NCBI GenBank assembly: GCA_963714875.1
Contig: CAVQQI010000011.1
Span: forward strand, 1 to 64,000
Direction: 5' to 3'
Source: JBAOHV01 sp963714875
Lineage (GTDB): Bacteria > Actinomycetota > Acidimicrobiia > Acidimicrobiales > Microtrichaceae
DNA: 64,000 nt
A program made the position numbers and the translations under genes. The notes below the pieces were generated by a model that saw nothing but the letters and a program-made list of their open reading frames with translations, ran no database searches and was not told the DNA's origin. Positions 56,661-64,000 of the stretch are shown here, piece after piece; position 1 is the stretch's first letter, and each line of letters opens with the position of its first letter.

Positions 56661-57434
56661 GTGCTGATCGCCACGTGGAACGTGAATTCGCTCAATGCCC
56701 GTCTGCCCCGGGTCGAGGAGTGGATCGAGCAGGTCCGCCCCGATGTCCTGTGCCTGCAGGAGACGAAGATGAGCGACGCGCAGTTCCCGTCGCTCGATTT
56801 CCAACGCCTCGGCTACGACTCGGTGCACCACGGCCAGGGACGGTGGAACGGGGTCGCGATCCTCTCCCGGGTCGGGCTCGAGGACCCGGTCTACGGCTTC
56901 GATGACGGGGCCGATCCCGATCCCGACGCCCGTATCGTCTGGGCCCGTTGTGCAGGCGTGGTGGTCTGCTCGGTCTACGTGCCCAACGGCCGGTCGCTGG
57001 ACGACGACCACTACACCTACAAGCTGGCGTGGCTGGCACGGTTGCGAGCGGTGCTCGACCAGCGGCATTCACCGGAGGAGCAGTTGGTCGTCCTCGGCGA
57101 CTGGAACGTCACCCAGGACGACGCGGATCTGTGGGATCCCGCGGCCTTCGTCGGGTCGACCCACGTCAGCGCACCCGAACGGGACGCCATCGCGTCCCTG
57201 CGGGAGTGGGGTTTGGTGGACACACTGCGGGAGCGGTACCCGGAGCCGGGCATCTACAGCTACTGGGACTACCGCAACGGCGACTTCCACCAGCGCCGCG
57301 GCATGCGTATCGACTACCTCCTGTCCACACCTGCGTTGGCCCGGCACTGCCGAGCCGATCTGATCGACCGCAACGCCCGCAAGGGCACCAAACCGTCGGA
57401 CCACGCGCCGGTCTTGGCGAGTTTCGACCTCTGA
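56661..57434 (+). CDS. xthA: Exodeoxyribonuclease III / AP endonuclease
   Basis: A 257-aa EEP-fold nuclease that cuts DNA at abasic sites. ATWNVNSLNARLPRVEEWI, VLCLQETKMSDAQFPSLDF (metal Glu), CSVYVPNGRSLDDDHYTYKL, VVLGDWNVTQDDADLWDP (Asp/Asn pair) and KPSDHAPVLASFDL (terminal Asp-His) are all present, and the length is standard. GTG 56661 is fixed by TAGATT 7 bp upstream. The thioesterase gene follows after 15 bp, so the two are probably co-transcribed. Together with the AlkA-like and MUG-like glycosylases it forms a base-excision set, though the genes are scattered. Confidence 0.9.
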   Translation: MLIATWNVNSLNARLPRVEEWIEQVRPDVLCLQETKMSDAQFPSLDFQRLGYDSVHHGQGRWNGVAILSRVGLEDPVYGFDDGADPDPDARIVWARCAGVVVCSVYVPNGRSLDDDHYTYKLAWLARLRAVLDQRHSPEEQLVVLGDWNVTQDDADLWDPAAFVGSTHVSAPERDAIASLREWGLVDTLRERYPEPGIYSYWDYRNGDFHQRRGMRIDYLLSTPALARHCRADLIDRNARKGTKPSDHAPVLASFDL

Positions 57435-57449
57435 GCGACCGGAGCCACC

Positions 57450-58220
57450 ATGGCGAGCACCCACGAGCCGGCAGACCGGCGAAGCCCACGCATCGACGGA
57501 TTGGCGGCGCTGCAGCAGACTCCGCGCCGTGCCGAGGAGCGACGCCTGGCCGCCGCCATGAGGGACGTCATCGACCAGCTCGTGTCGACCACGGCGACCA
57601 CCGACGAGCTCGCCCTGGCCGCTGCAGGGCTGGAACGCTTCGCGGAGCATCTGCGGGAGCTCCCGGCAGGGCAGACCTACCGGGGTTTCGCCGAGTCGGC
57701 GAACGCCGGTCAGGCCACCGCCGGGCTGCAACCTGGGGATCCCGAGTGGTTCGCCTTCTTCGACCACAGCCCGTTCATCGGTCTTGCGAACCCGCTGTCC
57801 CCGCCGGTGCACCTCGAGTACCGAGACGATGAGGTCCACGGGGAGGTCACCTTCGGGGCGGCCTATGAGGGCCCGCCCGGGTGTGTGCACGGCGGCTACG
57901 TGGCCGCGGTGTTCGACGAGTTGCTGGGTGCGACCCAATCGCTGTCGGGGGACCAGGGCATGACGGCGCACCTGGGTGTCGACTACCGGCGTCCCACGCC
58001 GCTCGGCGTGCCGCTGACCCTCCGTGGTTGGTTCGAACGGCGCGAGGGCCGAAAGATCTTCGCCCGTGGCGCCCTGTACGCGAACGGCGAGCTGACCGCG
58101 GAGGCCGACGGGCTCTTCATCGCCTTCGACCGCGAGAAGTTCGCAGCCCTCCTCGCTGCCCGCGACGGTGACGGCGGTGCTGCCGACGGCGGCGGTGCCG
58201 GTCCGACGAGCGGGAGCTGA
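57450..58220 (+). CDS. PaaI-type hotdog thioesterase
   Basis: A 256-aa protein with a helical N-terminal 115 residues of unknown role, then a 4HBT hotdog domain: GEVTFGAAYEGPPGCVHGGY, VAAVFDELLGATQSLSGDQG, and HLGVDYRRPTPLGVPLTLRG, where the Asp in FDELLG is the likely catalytic acid. The end is Gly/Ala-rich. Such proteins hydrolyse medium-chain or aromatic acyl-CoA. The start has GGAGCC just upstream. It follows exonuclease III and is followed after 4 bp by a YjbR/MmcQ-like gene. Confidence 0.86.
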   Translation: MASTHEPADRRSPRIDGLAALQQTPRRAEERRLAAAMRDVIDQLVSTTATTDELALAAAGLERFAEHLRELPAGQTYRGFAESANAGQATAGLQPGDPEWFAFFDHSPFIGLANPLSPPVHLEYRDDEVHGEVTFGAAYEGPPGCVHGGYVAAVFDELLGATQSLSGDQGMTAHLGVDYRRPTPLGVPLTLRGWFERREGRKIFARGALYANGELTAEADGLFIAFDREKFAALLAARDGDGGAADGGGAGPTSGS

Positions 58221-58224
58221 CCGG

Positions 58225-58593
58225 GTGGCGCACCCCCGGATGTTCGACGACGACGACCCGTTCCTGATCCGGGTCCGGAAGCTGGCCCTGGCGATGCCCG
58301 GCGCTGACGAGAAGGTGTCCCACGGTCGCCCCGCGTTCTTCACCAAGAAGGTGTTCGCCTACTACGGCGCCTCGGTGCGCGTCGACGGTGACTGGGTCCA
58401 GCACCCCCGGAGCATCCTGGTCCGACCAGAGCCGGAGGAACGCCCTGCGCTGGAGCAGGACACGAGGGTGTTCGTGCCGGCCTACCTGGGGCCCTCCGGT
58501 TGGTTGGGACTCGACCTGGACGACGGCACCGACTGGACCGAGGTCGCGGAACTGCTCGACGCGTCCTACGCGCTGACCACCGGCCGCCGCTGA
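58225..58593 (+). CDS. MmcQ/YjbR-family DNA-binding-fold protein
   Basis: A 122-aa protein of the MmcQ/YjbR fold: RKLALAMPGADEKVSHGRPA, FFTKKVFAYYG and the late AYLGPSGWLGLDLDDGTDWT match the family (YdhG-like small alpha/beta proteins of unconfirmed role). GTG 58225 has GGGAG eight bases upstream and lies 4 bp after the thioesterase stop; ATG 58240 is a possible shorter start. It is the third gene of the exonuclease III unit and converges with uvrD2 across 8 bp. No enzymatic residues are recognisable. Confidence 0.8.
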   Translation: MAHPRMFDDDDPFLIRVRKLALAMPGADEKVSHGRPAFFTKKVFAYYGASVRVDGDWVQHPRSILVRPEPEERPALEQDTRVFVPAYLGPSGWLGLDLDDGTDWTEVAELLDASYALTTGRR

Positions 58594-58601
58594 GGTTGCG
58601 G

Positions 58602-60699
58602 TCAGCGGTGCCGGGCGACGATCTCGAGGAGGTCGTCGCCGAAGCGCTGAGCCTTGACCGGCCCGACGCCGGAGACGCGCAGCAGCTCCGCCCGGGTCCG
58701 TGGCCGAGCGGCGGCGACGGCGATCAGGGTGGCGTCGTTGAAGATGACGAACGCGGCGACGTCGGCCTCGCGCGCCTGTTTGCGCCGCCACGCCCGCAGC
58801 TCCTCGAAGAGCTCCCGGTCGCCGTCGGGCAGGTCCTTCGCCTCCTTCTTCGGCAGCGAGGCTCGTACCGCCCTTGCCCGCTGGACGCCGCTGCGACGGT
58901 CCACCTGGAGCGGAGCGATGCCGACGGTGGACGCGATGATCGGCAACCACGGCGACGGCTGGCGTTTGGCGGAACGGGAGCCGAAGGTCCGGCTGGTGGC
59001 CCAGGTGCAGTGGAGCTGGTCGCGCGCCCGGGTGAGCGCGACGTAGAGCAGCCGACGCTCCTCCTCGAGGTCGTCGTCGCTGTCCTTGGCGTGGTGGATC
59101 GGGACGAAACCATCTTCGAGCCCCGCAAGGTGCACGATCGACCACTCCAGGCCCTTCGCCGCGTGGAAGGTGACGATCTCCACCGCATCGCCGCCGGAAC
59201 GGTCCTCCCCCCGCAGCGCCGAGCTGAGCCAGCCGAGGAAGCCGGGTACGCCGCCGTGCGGGTCGAGCGAGAGGTACTCGCGGCCGAGTCGGACCAGCTC
59301 GTTCAGGTTCGCCGCACGCTCCTCGGTCAACTGCGCGGTGCCGCTGGGCATCGAGGTGGGCAGCTCGGACGGTTCCGCACCCTGGGAGCCGTCGGTGCCG
59401 GCGCCCGGGAGTCCATCGTCGGGCGCCGGGGGAGCCAGGCGCAGCACCTCGGACTCGAGATCGCCCAACGCCATCTGCAGCGAGGTCGCCCGTCGCAGCG
59501 CACCCAGTGCCTGGCGCACCTCTGGCTGCTCCATCAGGTCCCCTCCGCCACGCACCCGGTGGGGGATGTTGGCCGAGTTGAGCACCTCGGCGATGACCGC
59601 CGCCTGGGCGTTGGTGCGCACCAGCACCGCCTGGGCCGACCACGGGGCCCCCGGAGCGCGACCGTCGCGCACCCGACGGGCGATGGCACGTGCCTCGGCG
59701 GTCTCATCCGCGTGCTCGTCGACGGTCGGCATGGGGCCGTCGGGTCGGTGGGGGCGCAGTGTGATGGGCACGTTGCGCCCGGCGTCGAGCACGGCGTTGG
59801 CCACGATCAGGATCTGCGGCGTGGACCGGTAGTTGTCCTCCAACGTCACCGATGCGCCGCCGGGGAACCAACGGTCGAAGTCGATCAGGTACTGCGCGTC
59901 GGCTCCGTTCCAGGCATAGATCGCCTGGTTGGGGTCGCCGACCACGCAGAGGTCGGACTCGGGGCCGAGCCAGGCGCTGAGCAGCGCGTACTGCAGGGGG
60001 TTGACGTCCTGGAACTCGTCGACGAACAGGTGCCGGAACCGCCAGTGGCGAGCTGATGCATAGACCGGGTCGGCGGCCAGGTCCCGGGCGGCCAGACGCA
60101 GCAGGTCATCGAAGTCCACCAGGCGACGCCGACGCTTCTCGGTCATGAACCGGTCGTAGATCTCCGCGACACGGGCCAGCTCCAGGGGAGGGCGTCGGCG
60201 GGCCGCGGTCGCCGCGGCCACGTAGGTCTCGGGGGTGACACGACGTGCGGCAGCCCACTCGATCTCGGCCACCACGTCGAGGGGCGCAGTCGAGTTGCGG
60301 CCGGACCCCATGAGGCGGGCGACGAAGCCGACCTTGCGTTCGAGCAGCTCGGGCGCTCGAACCCCGCGCTCCTCCCAGCGTTGGCGCAGCTGCGCGTACG
60401 CGATGGAGTGGAACGTCCCGGCGTGGATGCCGCCGCGCAGGCCCAGCCGACCGAGACGGTCGCGCAGCTCGCCGGCGGCCTTGCGGGTGAAGGTGACCGC
60501 CAGCACCCGGTTGGGATCCAGGGTGCCGACCGCCGCCCGGTGGGCGATGCGATGGGTGAGGACCCGGGTCTTGCCCGAGCCGGCGCCCGCGAGGATGCGC
60601 AGCGGTGTGGCAGGGGAGAGCACGGCGTCGCGCTCGGTGTGCGTTGAGCCCCCGCAGCAGCGCTGCGGTGGTGGGGTCGTGCTCGGTCTCGTTCGCCAC
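58602..60699 (-). CDS. uvrD2: UvrD2-type SF1A DNA helicase with HRDC region, frameshifted here
   Basis: An approximately 698-aa ATP-dependent 3'-5' helicase. Motif I is ILAGAGSGKTRVLTHRIA, Ia VLAVTFTRKAAGELRDRL, II FVDEFQDVNPLQYALL, III CVVGDPNQAIYAWNGAD, IV LEDNYRSTPQILIVANAV, V IVTFHAAKGLEWSIVHLAGL, VI RRLLYVALTRARDQLHC. The C-terminal 75 residues (FVIFNDATLIAVAAARPRTR, then LLRVSGVGPVKAQRFGDDLL) are an HRDC domain as in mycobacterial UvrD2; the tetracysteine motif of that protein is absent. Frame is lost at 60632-60640: removing one C of CACCGAG joins LLRGLNAH to ERDAVLSPATPLRILAG. GTG 60699 has TACCGT 8 bp upstream. Confidence 0.9.
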
Positions 60700-60707
60700 G
60701 TCGGGCG

Positions 60708-60713
60708 ACGGTA
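60708..60713 (-). promoter_or_regulatory. uvrD2: -10 element, leaderless type
   Basis: TACCGT on the minus strand ends 8 bp before GTG 60699. Confidence 0.45.
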
Positions 60714-60777
60714 CCAGTGGTCTGTGACACCCGGTCGGGGGCTCCCTGCCCGGGGCTGCGGGACGTGGCAGCGCCGC

Positions 60778-60783
60778 TAGGGT
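60778..60783 (+). promoter_or_regulatory. -10 element, leaderless type
   Basis: TAGGGT ends 7 bp before GTG 60791. Confidence 0.5.
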
Positions 60784-60790
60784 TCGTCCG

Positions 60791-61135
60791 GTGGTCATCG
60801 TCGACGAGGAGCAGTTCCACGAGCTGGTCGCCGACGCACTGGACCAGGTGCCCGAGGCGCTCGGTGAGCTGATCGACAACGTCGTGGTGGTGATCGAGGA
60901 CCGTCACCCCACCGAGGACCTGTTGGGCCTGTACGACGGTGTTCCGCTGACCGAGCGGGACGACTACGGCGGCCTGGTCATGCCCGACCGCATCACCGTC
61001 TACCGCCTGCCGCTGTGCGAGATGTGCAGTTCGGTCGATGAGGTGGTGACCGAGGTGCTGGTGACCGTGGTGCACGAGCTCGCGCACCACTTCGGGATCG
61101 ACGACGACGAACTGCATCGCCTGGGTTGGGGCTGA
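60791..61135 (+). CDS. Minimal zincin-like metallopeptidase (PF06262 type)
   Basis: A 114-aa acidic protein with the extended zinc motif HELAHHFGIDDDELHRLGW near the C-terminus: two His, Glu base, and a third ligand in the DDDELHRLGW segment, exactly the pattern of the small actinobacterial zincin family. Substrates are unknown. The N-terminal half (FHELVADALDQVPEALGELI) is helical. GTG 60791 has TAGGGT 7 bp upstream. It is divergent from uvrD2 and followed 39 bp later by a PH-domain membrane protein with its own promoter. Confidence 0.87.
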   Translation: MVIVDEEQFHELVADALDQVPEALGELIDNVVVVIEDRHPTEDLLGLYDGVPLTERDDYGGLVMPDRITVYRLPLCEMCSSVDEVVTEVLVTVVHELAHHFGIDDDELHRLGWG

Positions 61136-61162
61136 GTTCGCGCCGCGCCCGCTCCTGCGAAG

Positions 61163-61168
61163 TAGCCT
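61163..61168 (+). promoter_or_regulatory. -10 element, leaderless type
   Basis: TAGCCT ends 6 bp before GTG 61175. Confidence 0.6.
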
Positions 61169-61174
61169 CGGGCC

Positions 61175-61822
61175 GTGCCGTTCGATGCGAAGAACCTCCA
61201 CCGGGACGAGCAGGTCGTGTTGGACCTGCACCCCCACTGGATCATGTTGGCCAAGGGGATCGTCATCCTGGTGGCGATGATCGCGCTGGGCCTCTGGGTG
61301 CTCACCTGGAGCATCGACGGCACCGCGCAGGACATCGTTCGAGTCGTCGTGGGGGTCGGCATCATCGCCTCGCTGCTCTACATGCTCCAGCGATGGATCG
61401 CCTGGATCTCGACCAACTTCGTGGTGACCACCGATCGGTGCATCTACCGCGAGGGCATCGTGTCCAAGCGCGGGGTCGAGATCCCCCTCGAGCGCATCAA
61501 CACGATCTTCTTCAACCAGGGTGTCATCGACCGTCTCATCGGTGCCGGCACGCTGACCATCGAGTCCGCCGGCGAGAACGGGGTGCAGACCTTCGAGGAC
61601 GTCCGAGACCCGATCGCCGTGCAGCAGGTGCTCTACCAGGAGATGGAGGACAACGAGAACCGCAAGTTCGACCGGGTCCGTGGGCCGGCGGCGACCTCGT
61701 CGCCCGCCGATGAACTGGCCAAGCTGGCGACCCTGCACGAGCAGGGGCACCTGAGCGAGGCCGAGTTCGCAGCGCAGAAGGCGAAGCTGCTCGGCGACGG
61801 CGGGCAGCCCCCACAGGCCTGA
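61175..61822 (+). CDS. Bacterial PH-domain membrane protein with C-terminal SHOCT motif
   Basis: A 215-aa protein. Two membrane helices near residues 25-70 (AKGIVILVAMIALGLWVLTW and VVVGVGIIASLLYMLQRWIA) precede a bPH2/YdbT-like domain (FVVTTDRCIYREGIVSKRGV, then IPLERINTIFFNQGVIDRLI and GAGTLTIESAGENG). The last 35 residues, DELAKLATLHEQGHLSEAEF then AAQKAKLLG, are a SHOCT motif. Such proteins are of unknown function, with membrane-stress roles suspected. GTG 61175 is firm. It converges with galK across 6 bp. Confidence 0.86.
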   Translation: MPFDAKNLHRDEQVVLDLHPHWIMLAKGIVILVAMIALGLWVLTWSIDGTAQDIVRVVVGVGIIASLLYMLQRWIAWISTNFVVTTDRCIYREGIVSKRGVEIPLERINTIFFNQGVIDRLIGAGTLTIESAGENGVQTFEDVRDPIAVQQVLYQEMEDNENRKFDRVRGPAATSSPADELAKLATLHEQGHLSEAEFAAQKAKLLGDGGQPPQA

Positions 61823-61828
61823 CCGCCT

Positions 61829-62848
61829 TCAGCGGTCGAACTCGACCCGTGCGCCGTCCGATGGGTGCACCTGCCAGCCCGGCAGCTCGACCCCGGGTTC
61901 CGTCAGCGCCACCACGCAACCGCCGAAGCCCGCACCGGTGAGGCGGGCTCCGTGTACGCCGTCGAGTGCACAGAGTCGTTCCACCAGTTCGTCCAAGCGG
62001 GGTGTCGACACCTCGAAGTCGTCGCACAACGAGGCGTGGCTCGCCTGCATCAACTCGCCGGCAGCCACCATGTCACCCGAGCGGAGCGCGTCGGCGAATG
62101 CCGTGACCCGATCGCACTCGGTGCGGACGTGTCGTGCCCGGGCGCGCTCGGTCGGGTCGGGCAATCGGCCGATCGTGGCGAGCGACGCGGCGGGGAGCGG
62201 CCCGACAGCCGCCGCCGCCCGCTCGCACTCGGCCCGGCGACGGGCGTAGGCGGAGTCGACCAGCTCTCGCTGCTGACCCGAGTGCACGACCCAGAACCGC
62301 GCCCGGTCCGGGACCGCGACCGGCTCCACCCGGAGTGTCGCGAAGTCCATCAGCAGGGCATGTCCCCGCACTCCGGCGGTGATGGCCAGCTGGTCCATGA
62401 TCCCGCACGGCACGCCGGTCGCCCGGTGCTCGGCGAGCTGGCAGCGCCGCGCGACCTCGAGGGGCGACCCGTCATCGCCGAGCGCCAGCGCAACCGCGAC
62501 CTCGAGCGACGCACTCGAGGACAGTCCGCTGCCCAACGGGAGGTCCGACTCGACGGTGCCGACCATGCCGACCTCGGCCGCCAGCTCCGCAGCGACTCCC
62601 GCCACGTACCTGCCCCAGGAGGGTTCGACCTCCGCAGCGGCTGCGACGGGCAGGTCCAGTCCGACAGCACCGGGCACCTGGGCCGAGGACAGCTCGATCC
62701 GCCCGCCGCCGAAGGTCGCCGTGATCGTCGTCCCCATCTGCACCGCCATGGGCATCGCGAGGCCGCCCATGTAGTCGGTGTGGTCACCGATGAGGTTCAC
62801 CCGCCCGGGCGCCACCGAACGCACCCGGGTGCCGGACCGCAGCACCAT
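61829..62848 (-). CDS. galK: Galactokinase
   Basis: A 339-aa GHMP kinase that phosphorylates galactose at C1 in the Leloir pathway. The signature VAPGRVNLIGDHTDYMGGLA is near residue 12-31, the ATP loop LPLGSGLSSSASLEVAVALA near 115, and motif 3 LTGAGFGGCVVAL near 310. CGIMDQLAI supplies the catalytic Asp. It is short for a galactokinase, lacking some N-terminal residues. ATG 62848 overlaps the galT stop by one base (TGATG), so translation is coupled. The pair suggests galactose use or salvage. Confidence 0.87.
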   Translation of the reverse strand: MVLRSGTRVRSVAPGRVNLIGDHTDYMGGLAMPMAVQMGTTITATFGGGRIELSSAQVPGAVGLDLPVAAAAEVEPSWGRYVAGVAAELAAEVGMVGTVESDLPLGSGLSSSASLEVAVALALGDDGSPLEVARRCQLAEHRATGVPCGIMDQLAITAGVRGHALLMDFATLRVEPVAVPDRARFWVVHSGQQRELVDSAYARRRAECERAAAAVGPLPAASLATIGRLPDPTERARARHVRTECDRVTAFADALRSGDMVAAGELMQASHASLCDDFEVSTPRLDELVERLCALDGVHGARLTGAGFGGCVVALTEPGVELPGWQVHPSDGARVEFDR

Positions 62849-63717
62849 CAGCCGCCGTCCGCAGGTGCCCCGGGACATGCCCGCAGCGCCGCAGCAGCAG
62901 ATGCGGGGTCGACCGGGTTGAAGGTGATGCCGCCGCCCAGCTCGGCCGACGCGACGAACCGTTGCACCCCCGGAGCGCGGTACAGCGCCGTGATGTGGAG
63001 GTGCAGGCGTGCGTCGGGCCACTCCTCGCCATCGGTCGGCCGCTGGTGGAACCACATCATGTAGGGCATCGGTGCATCGAACAGTTGGTCGAGGCGTGCG
63101 AGCACGTCGATCAGCAGTCGCGCCAGGCCGTCACGGTCGCAGGCGGGGTCGGTCAGCGCGCCCACGCCGGCGGCATCTGCCAAGCGGAGCTCATAGGGCC
63201 ACGCCGCCGCCTCGGGCACCCACGCGGTCCATGCCCCGGCGGTGGCGACGACCAACTCGGTCCGTAGGTGCTCGACGTCGAGCACCCCGTCCACGAGCTC
63301 CCGCAGCGGCTCGGGGGGCACCGATGCGTAGGCGTAGATCTGGCCGTGCGGGTGGGCGATCGTGGCGCCGACCTCCGGGCCGCGGTTCTCGAACACCAGG
63401 ACGTAGTCGACGTCGTCGCGTGCGCCGAGCGCGGCCGTCCGCTCGGCCCACAGGTCCACGACGCGGCGGGCTCCGGCGTCTCCGAGCGTCCAGAACTCCG
63501 CGTCGTGCTCGGGTGTGTACAGCACCATCTCGCAGCGGTCGTCGGGCATCGCCGGCCAGCGGTTCACGAACCACCGGACGTCGTAGTCCTCGGGCGCTTC
63601 GAGACCGCCGGGGCAGAAGGGGCACTGCCCGGCGGGCAGGTTGGGCCGCTTCTGCCGGGACCCGACGATGACCGAGGGCCTGCGGGTGAGCTCGTCCATC
63701 CGCTGGTCCATCTCCAC
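62848..63717 (-). CDS. galT: Galactose-1-phosphate uridylyltransferase
   Basis: A 289-aa HIT-superfamily enzyme that exchanges UMP between UDP-glucose and galactose-1-phosphate. CPFCPGG at 32-38 is the zinc site; the active site is AHPHGQIYAY with H124 as the expected nucleophile; MPYMMWFHQRP and LHLHITALYRAP complete the pattern. It is shorter than E. coli GalT (348 aa), as in other actinobacteria. GTG 63717 is used; ATG 63711 is two codons in. First gene of the galT-galK pair; divergent from a Gfo/Idh/MocA oxidoreductase gene. Confidence 0.88.
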   Translation of the reverse strand: MEMDQRMDELTRRPSVIVGSRQKRPNLPAGQCPFCPGGLEAPEDYDVRWFVNRWPAMPDDRCEMVLYTPEHDAEFWTLGDAGARRVVDLWAERTAALGARDDVDYVLVFENRGPEVGATIAHPHGQIYAYASVPPEPLRELVDGVLDVEHLRTELVVATAGAWTAWVPEAAAWPYELRLADAAGVGALTDPACDRDGLARLLIDVLARLDQLFDAPMPYMMWFHQRPTDGEEWPDARLHLHITALYRAPGVQRFVASAELGGGITFNPVDPASAAAALRACPGAPADGG

Positions 63718-63791
63718 CGCTGTGGCCCCCTCCGTGGTCGAACCCGGGCCTGGCAGCGCCGGTCAGCGGCGACGCTAGCGGTCGTGCCAGC

Positions 63792-63797
63792 TACCCT
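63792..63797 (+). promoter_or_regulatory. -10 element, leaderless type
   Basis: TACCCT ends 7 bp before GTG 63805. Confidence 0.5.
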
Positions 63798-63804
63798 GCG
63801 CGGC

Positions 63805-64000
63805 GTGACGGTCCGAGTCGGCTTCCTGGGTGCCGGGTTCATCGCCCGCTACCACGCGATGCAGCTCCGGTTGGCCACGGTGTCCCAGGAGATCGTGGCG
63901 GTGTACGACCCCGACCGGGAGCGGGCTGTCGAGTTCTGCGCCGCCGAGGGCGGGGAACCGGTCGACGACGTCGCCGCGGTGATCGACGGCTCCGACGCCG
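63805..64000 (+). CDS. Gfo/Idh/MocA-family oxidoreductase (5' part only)
   Basis: The first 65 codons of a dinucleotide-binding oxidoreductase; the rest lies off the right edge. VTVRVGFLGAGFIARYHAMQ has the GxGxxA/G Rossmann fingerprint, VAVYDPDRERAVEFC the second strand with its acidic Asp (NAD-type), and DDVAAVIDGSDA leads toward the expected third motif. Family members oxidise or reduce sugars and inositols, which fits the galT-galK neighbours across the 87-bp divergent gap. The start is supported by TACCCT 7 bp upstream. Confidence 0.75.
   Translation, partial: MTVRVGFLGAGFIARYHAMQLRLATVSQEIVAVYDPDRERAVEFCAAEGGEPVDDVAAVIDGSDA

Overview
This 64 kb window is GC-rich, almost fully coding chromosome from an actinobacterium, most likely a member of Acidimicrobiia (class is inference). 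Supporting markers are a multifunctional 2-oxoglutarate decarboxylase (Kgd, E2-E1 fusion), the mismatch endonuclease NucS, a UvrD2-type helicase with a C-terminal HRDC region, a DUF222/HNH protein, three F420-type luciferase-like oxidoreductases, two wax-ester/diacylglycerol acyltransferases, a PF06262-type zincin and GTG-rich starts. No tRNA, rRNA, insertion sequence, prophage or CRISPR array was seen, and no gene-free stretch exceeds 300 bp.

Layout. 0-10.3 kb: amidase (cut by the left edge), a TesB-like thioesterase, an LLM oxidoreductase, a large AAA/LuxR regulator, then a minus-strand lipid operon (LLM oxidoreductase, SDR, methyltransferase-MUG glycosylase fusion, acyl-CoA ligase). 10.4-17.9 kb: a 66-aa protein, WS/DGAT, PAP2 phosphatase coupled to an Fe-S RecB-like nuclease, alpha/beta hydrolase, a hypothetical protein, DUF222/HNH and glutaryl-CoA dehydrogenase. 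18-25 kb: two overlapping membrane acyltransferases, a serine-hydrolase lipoprotein, an SDR and an LPRTG surface protein. 25-33 kb: lipid catabolism (FadD19-like ligase, acyl-CoA dehydrogenase, Rv3520c-like LLM enzyme, nitronate monooxygenase, geranylgeranyl-reductase-like flavoprotein, second WS/DGAT). 33-43 kb: VanW protein, SLC13 permease, NucS, DUF4395, DUF3048, TypA and an ABC1 kinase. 43-47 kb: sulfate activation (cysDNC with divergent cysQ). 47-64 kb: housekeeping and repair genes (AlkA-like glycosylase, enoyl-CoA hydratase, EttA, a Regnase-like RNase with a lysine-rich repeat tail, Kgd, exonuclease III, UvrD2, zincin, PH/SHOCT protein, galK-galT and a truncated Gfo/Idh/MocA gene).

The genes together suggest an aerobic, lipid-using cell that stores wax esters or triacylglycerol, degrades branched or ring substrates through acyl-CoA steps, makes PAPS from sulfate, and repairs mismatches by the NucS route.

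Two window-wide patterns matter to any user. First, ten genes, several of them normally essential, are broken by eleven single-base shifts, all in the same direction and each repaired by removing one base from a run of identical bases. I read these as sequence errors, and annotate those genes as single CDSs. Second, about 25 genes have a TANNNT hexamer ending 6-8 bp before the start codon, the signature of leaderless transcription; it also fixes several start codons.

The least ordinary proteins are the methyltransferase-MUG fusion at 7177-8337 and the NYN/Regnase-like RNase plus S1-like domain plus (AKKAP)n tail at 50535-51998, whose tail is written as 17 perfect copies of a 15-bp repeat.
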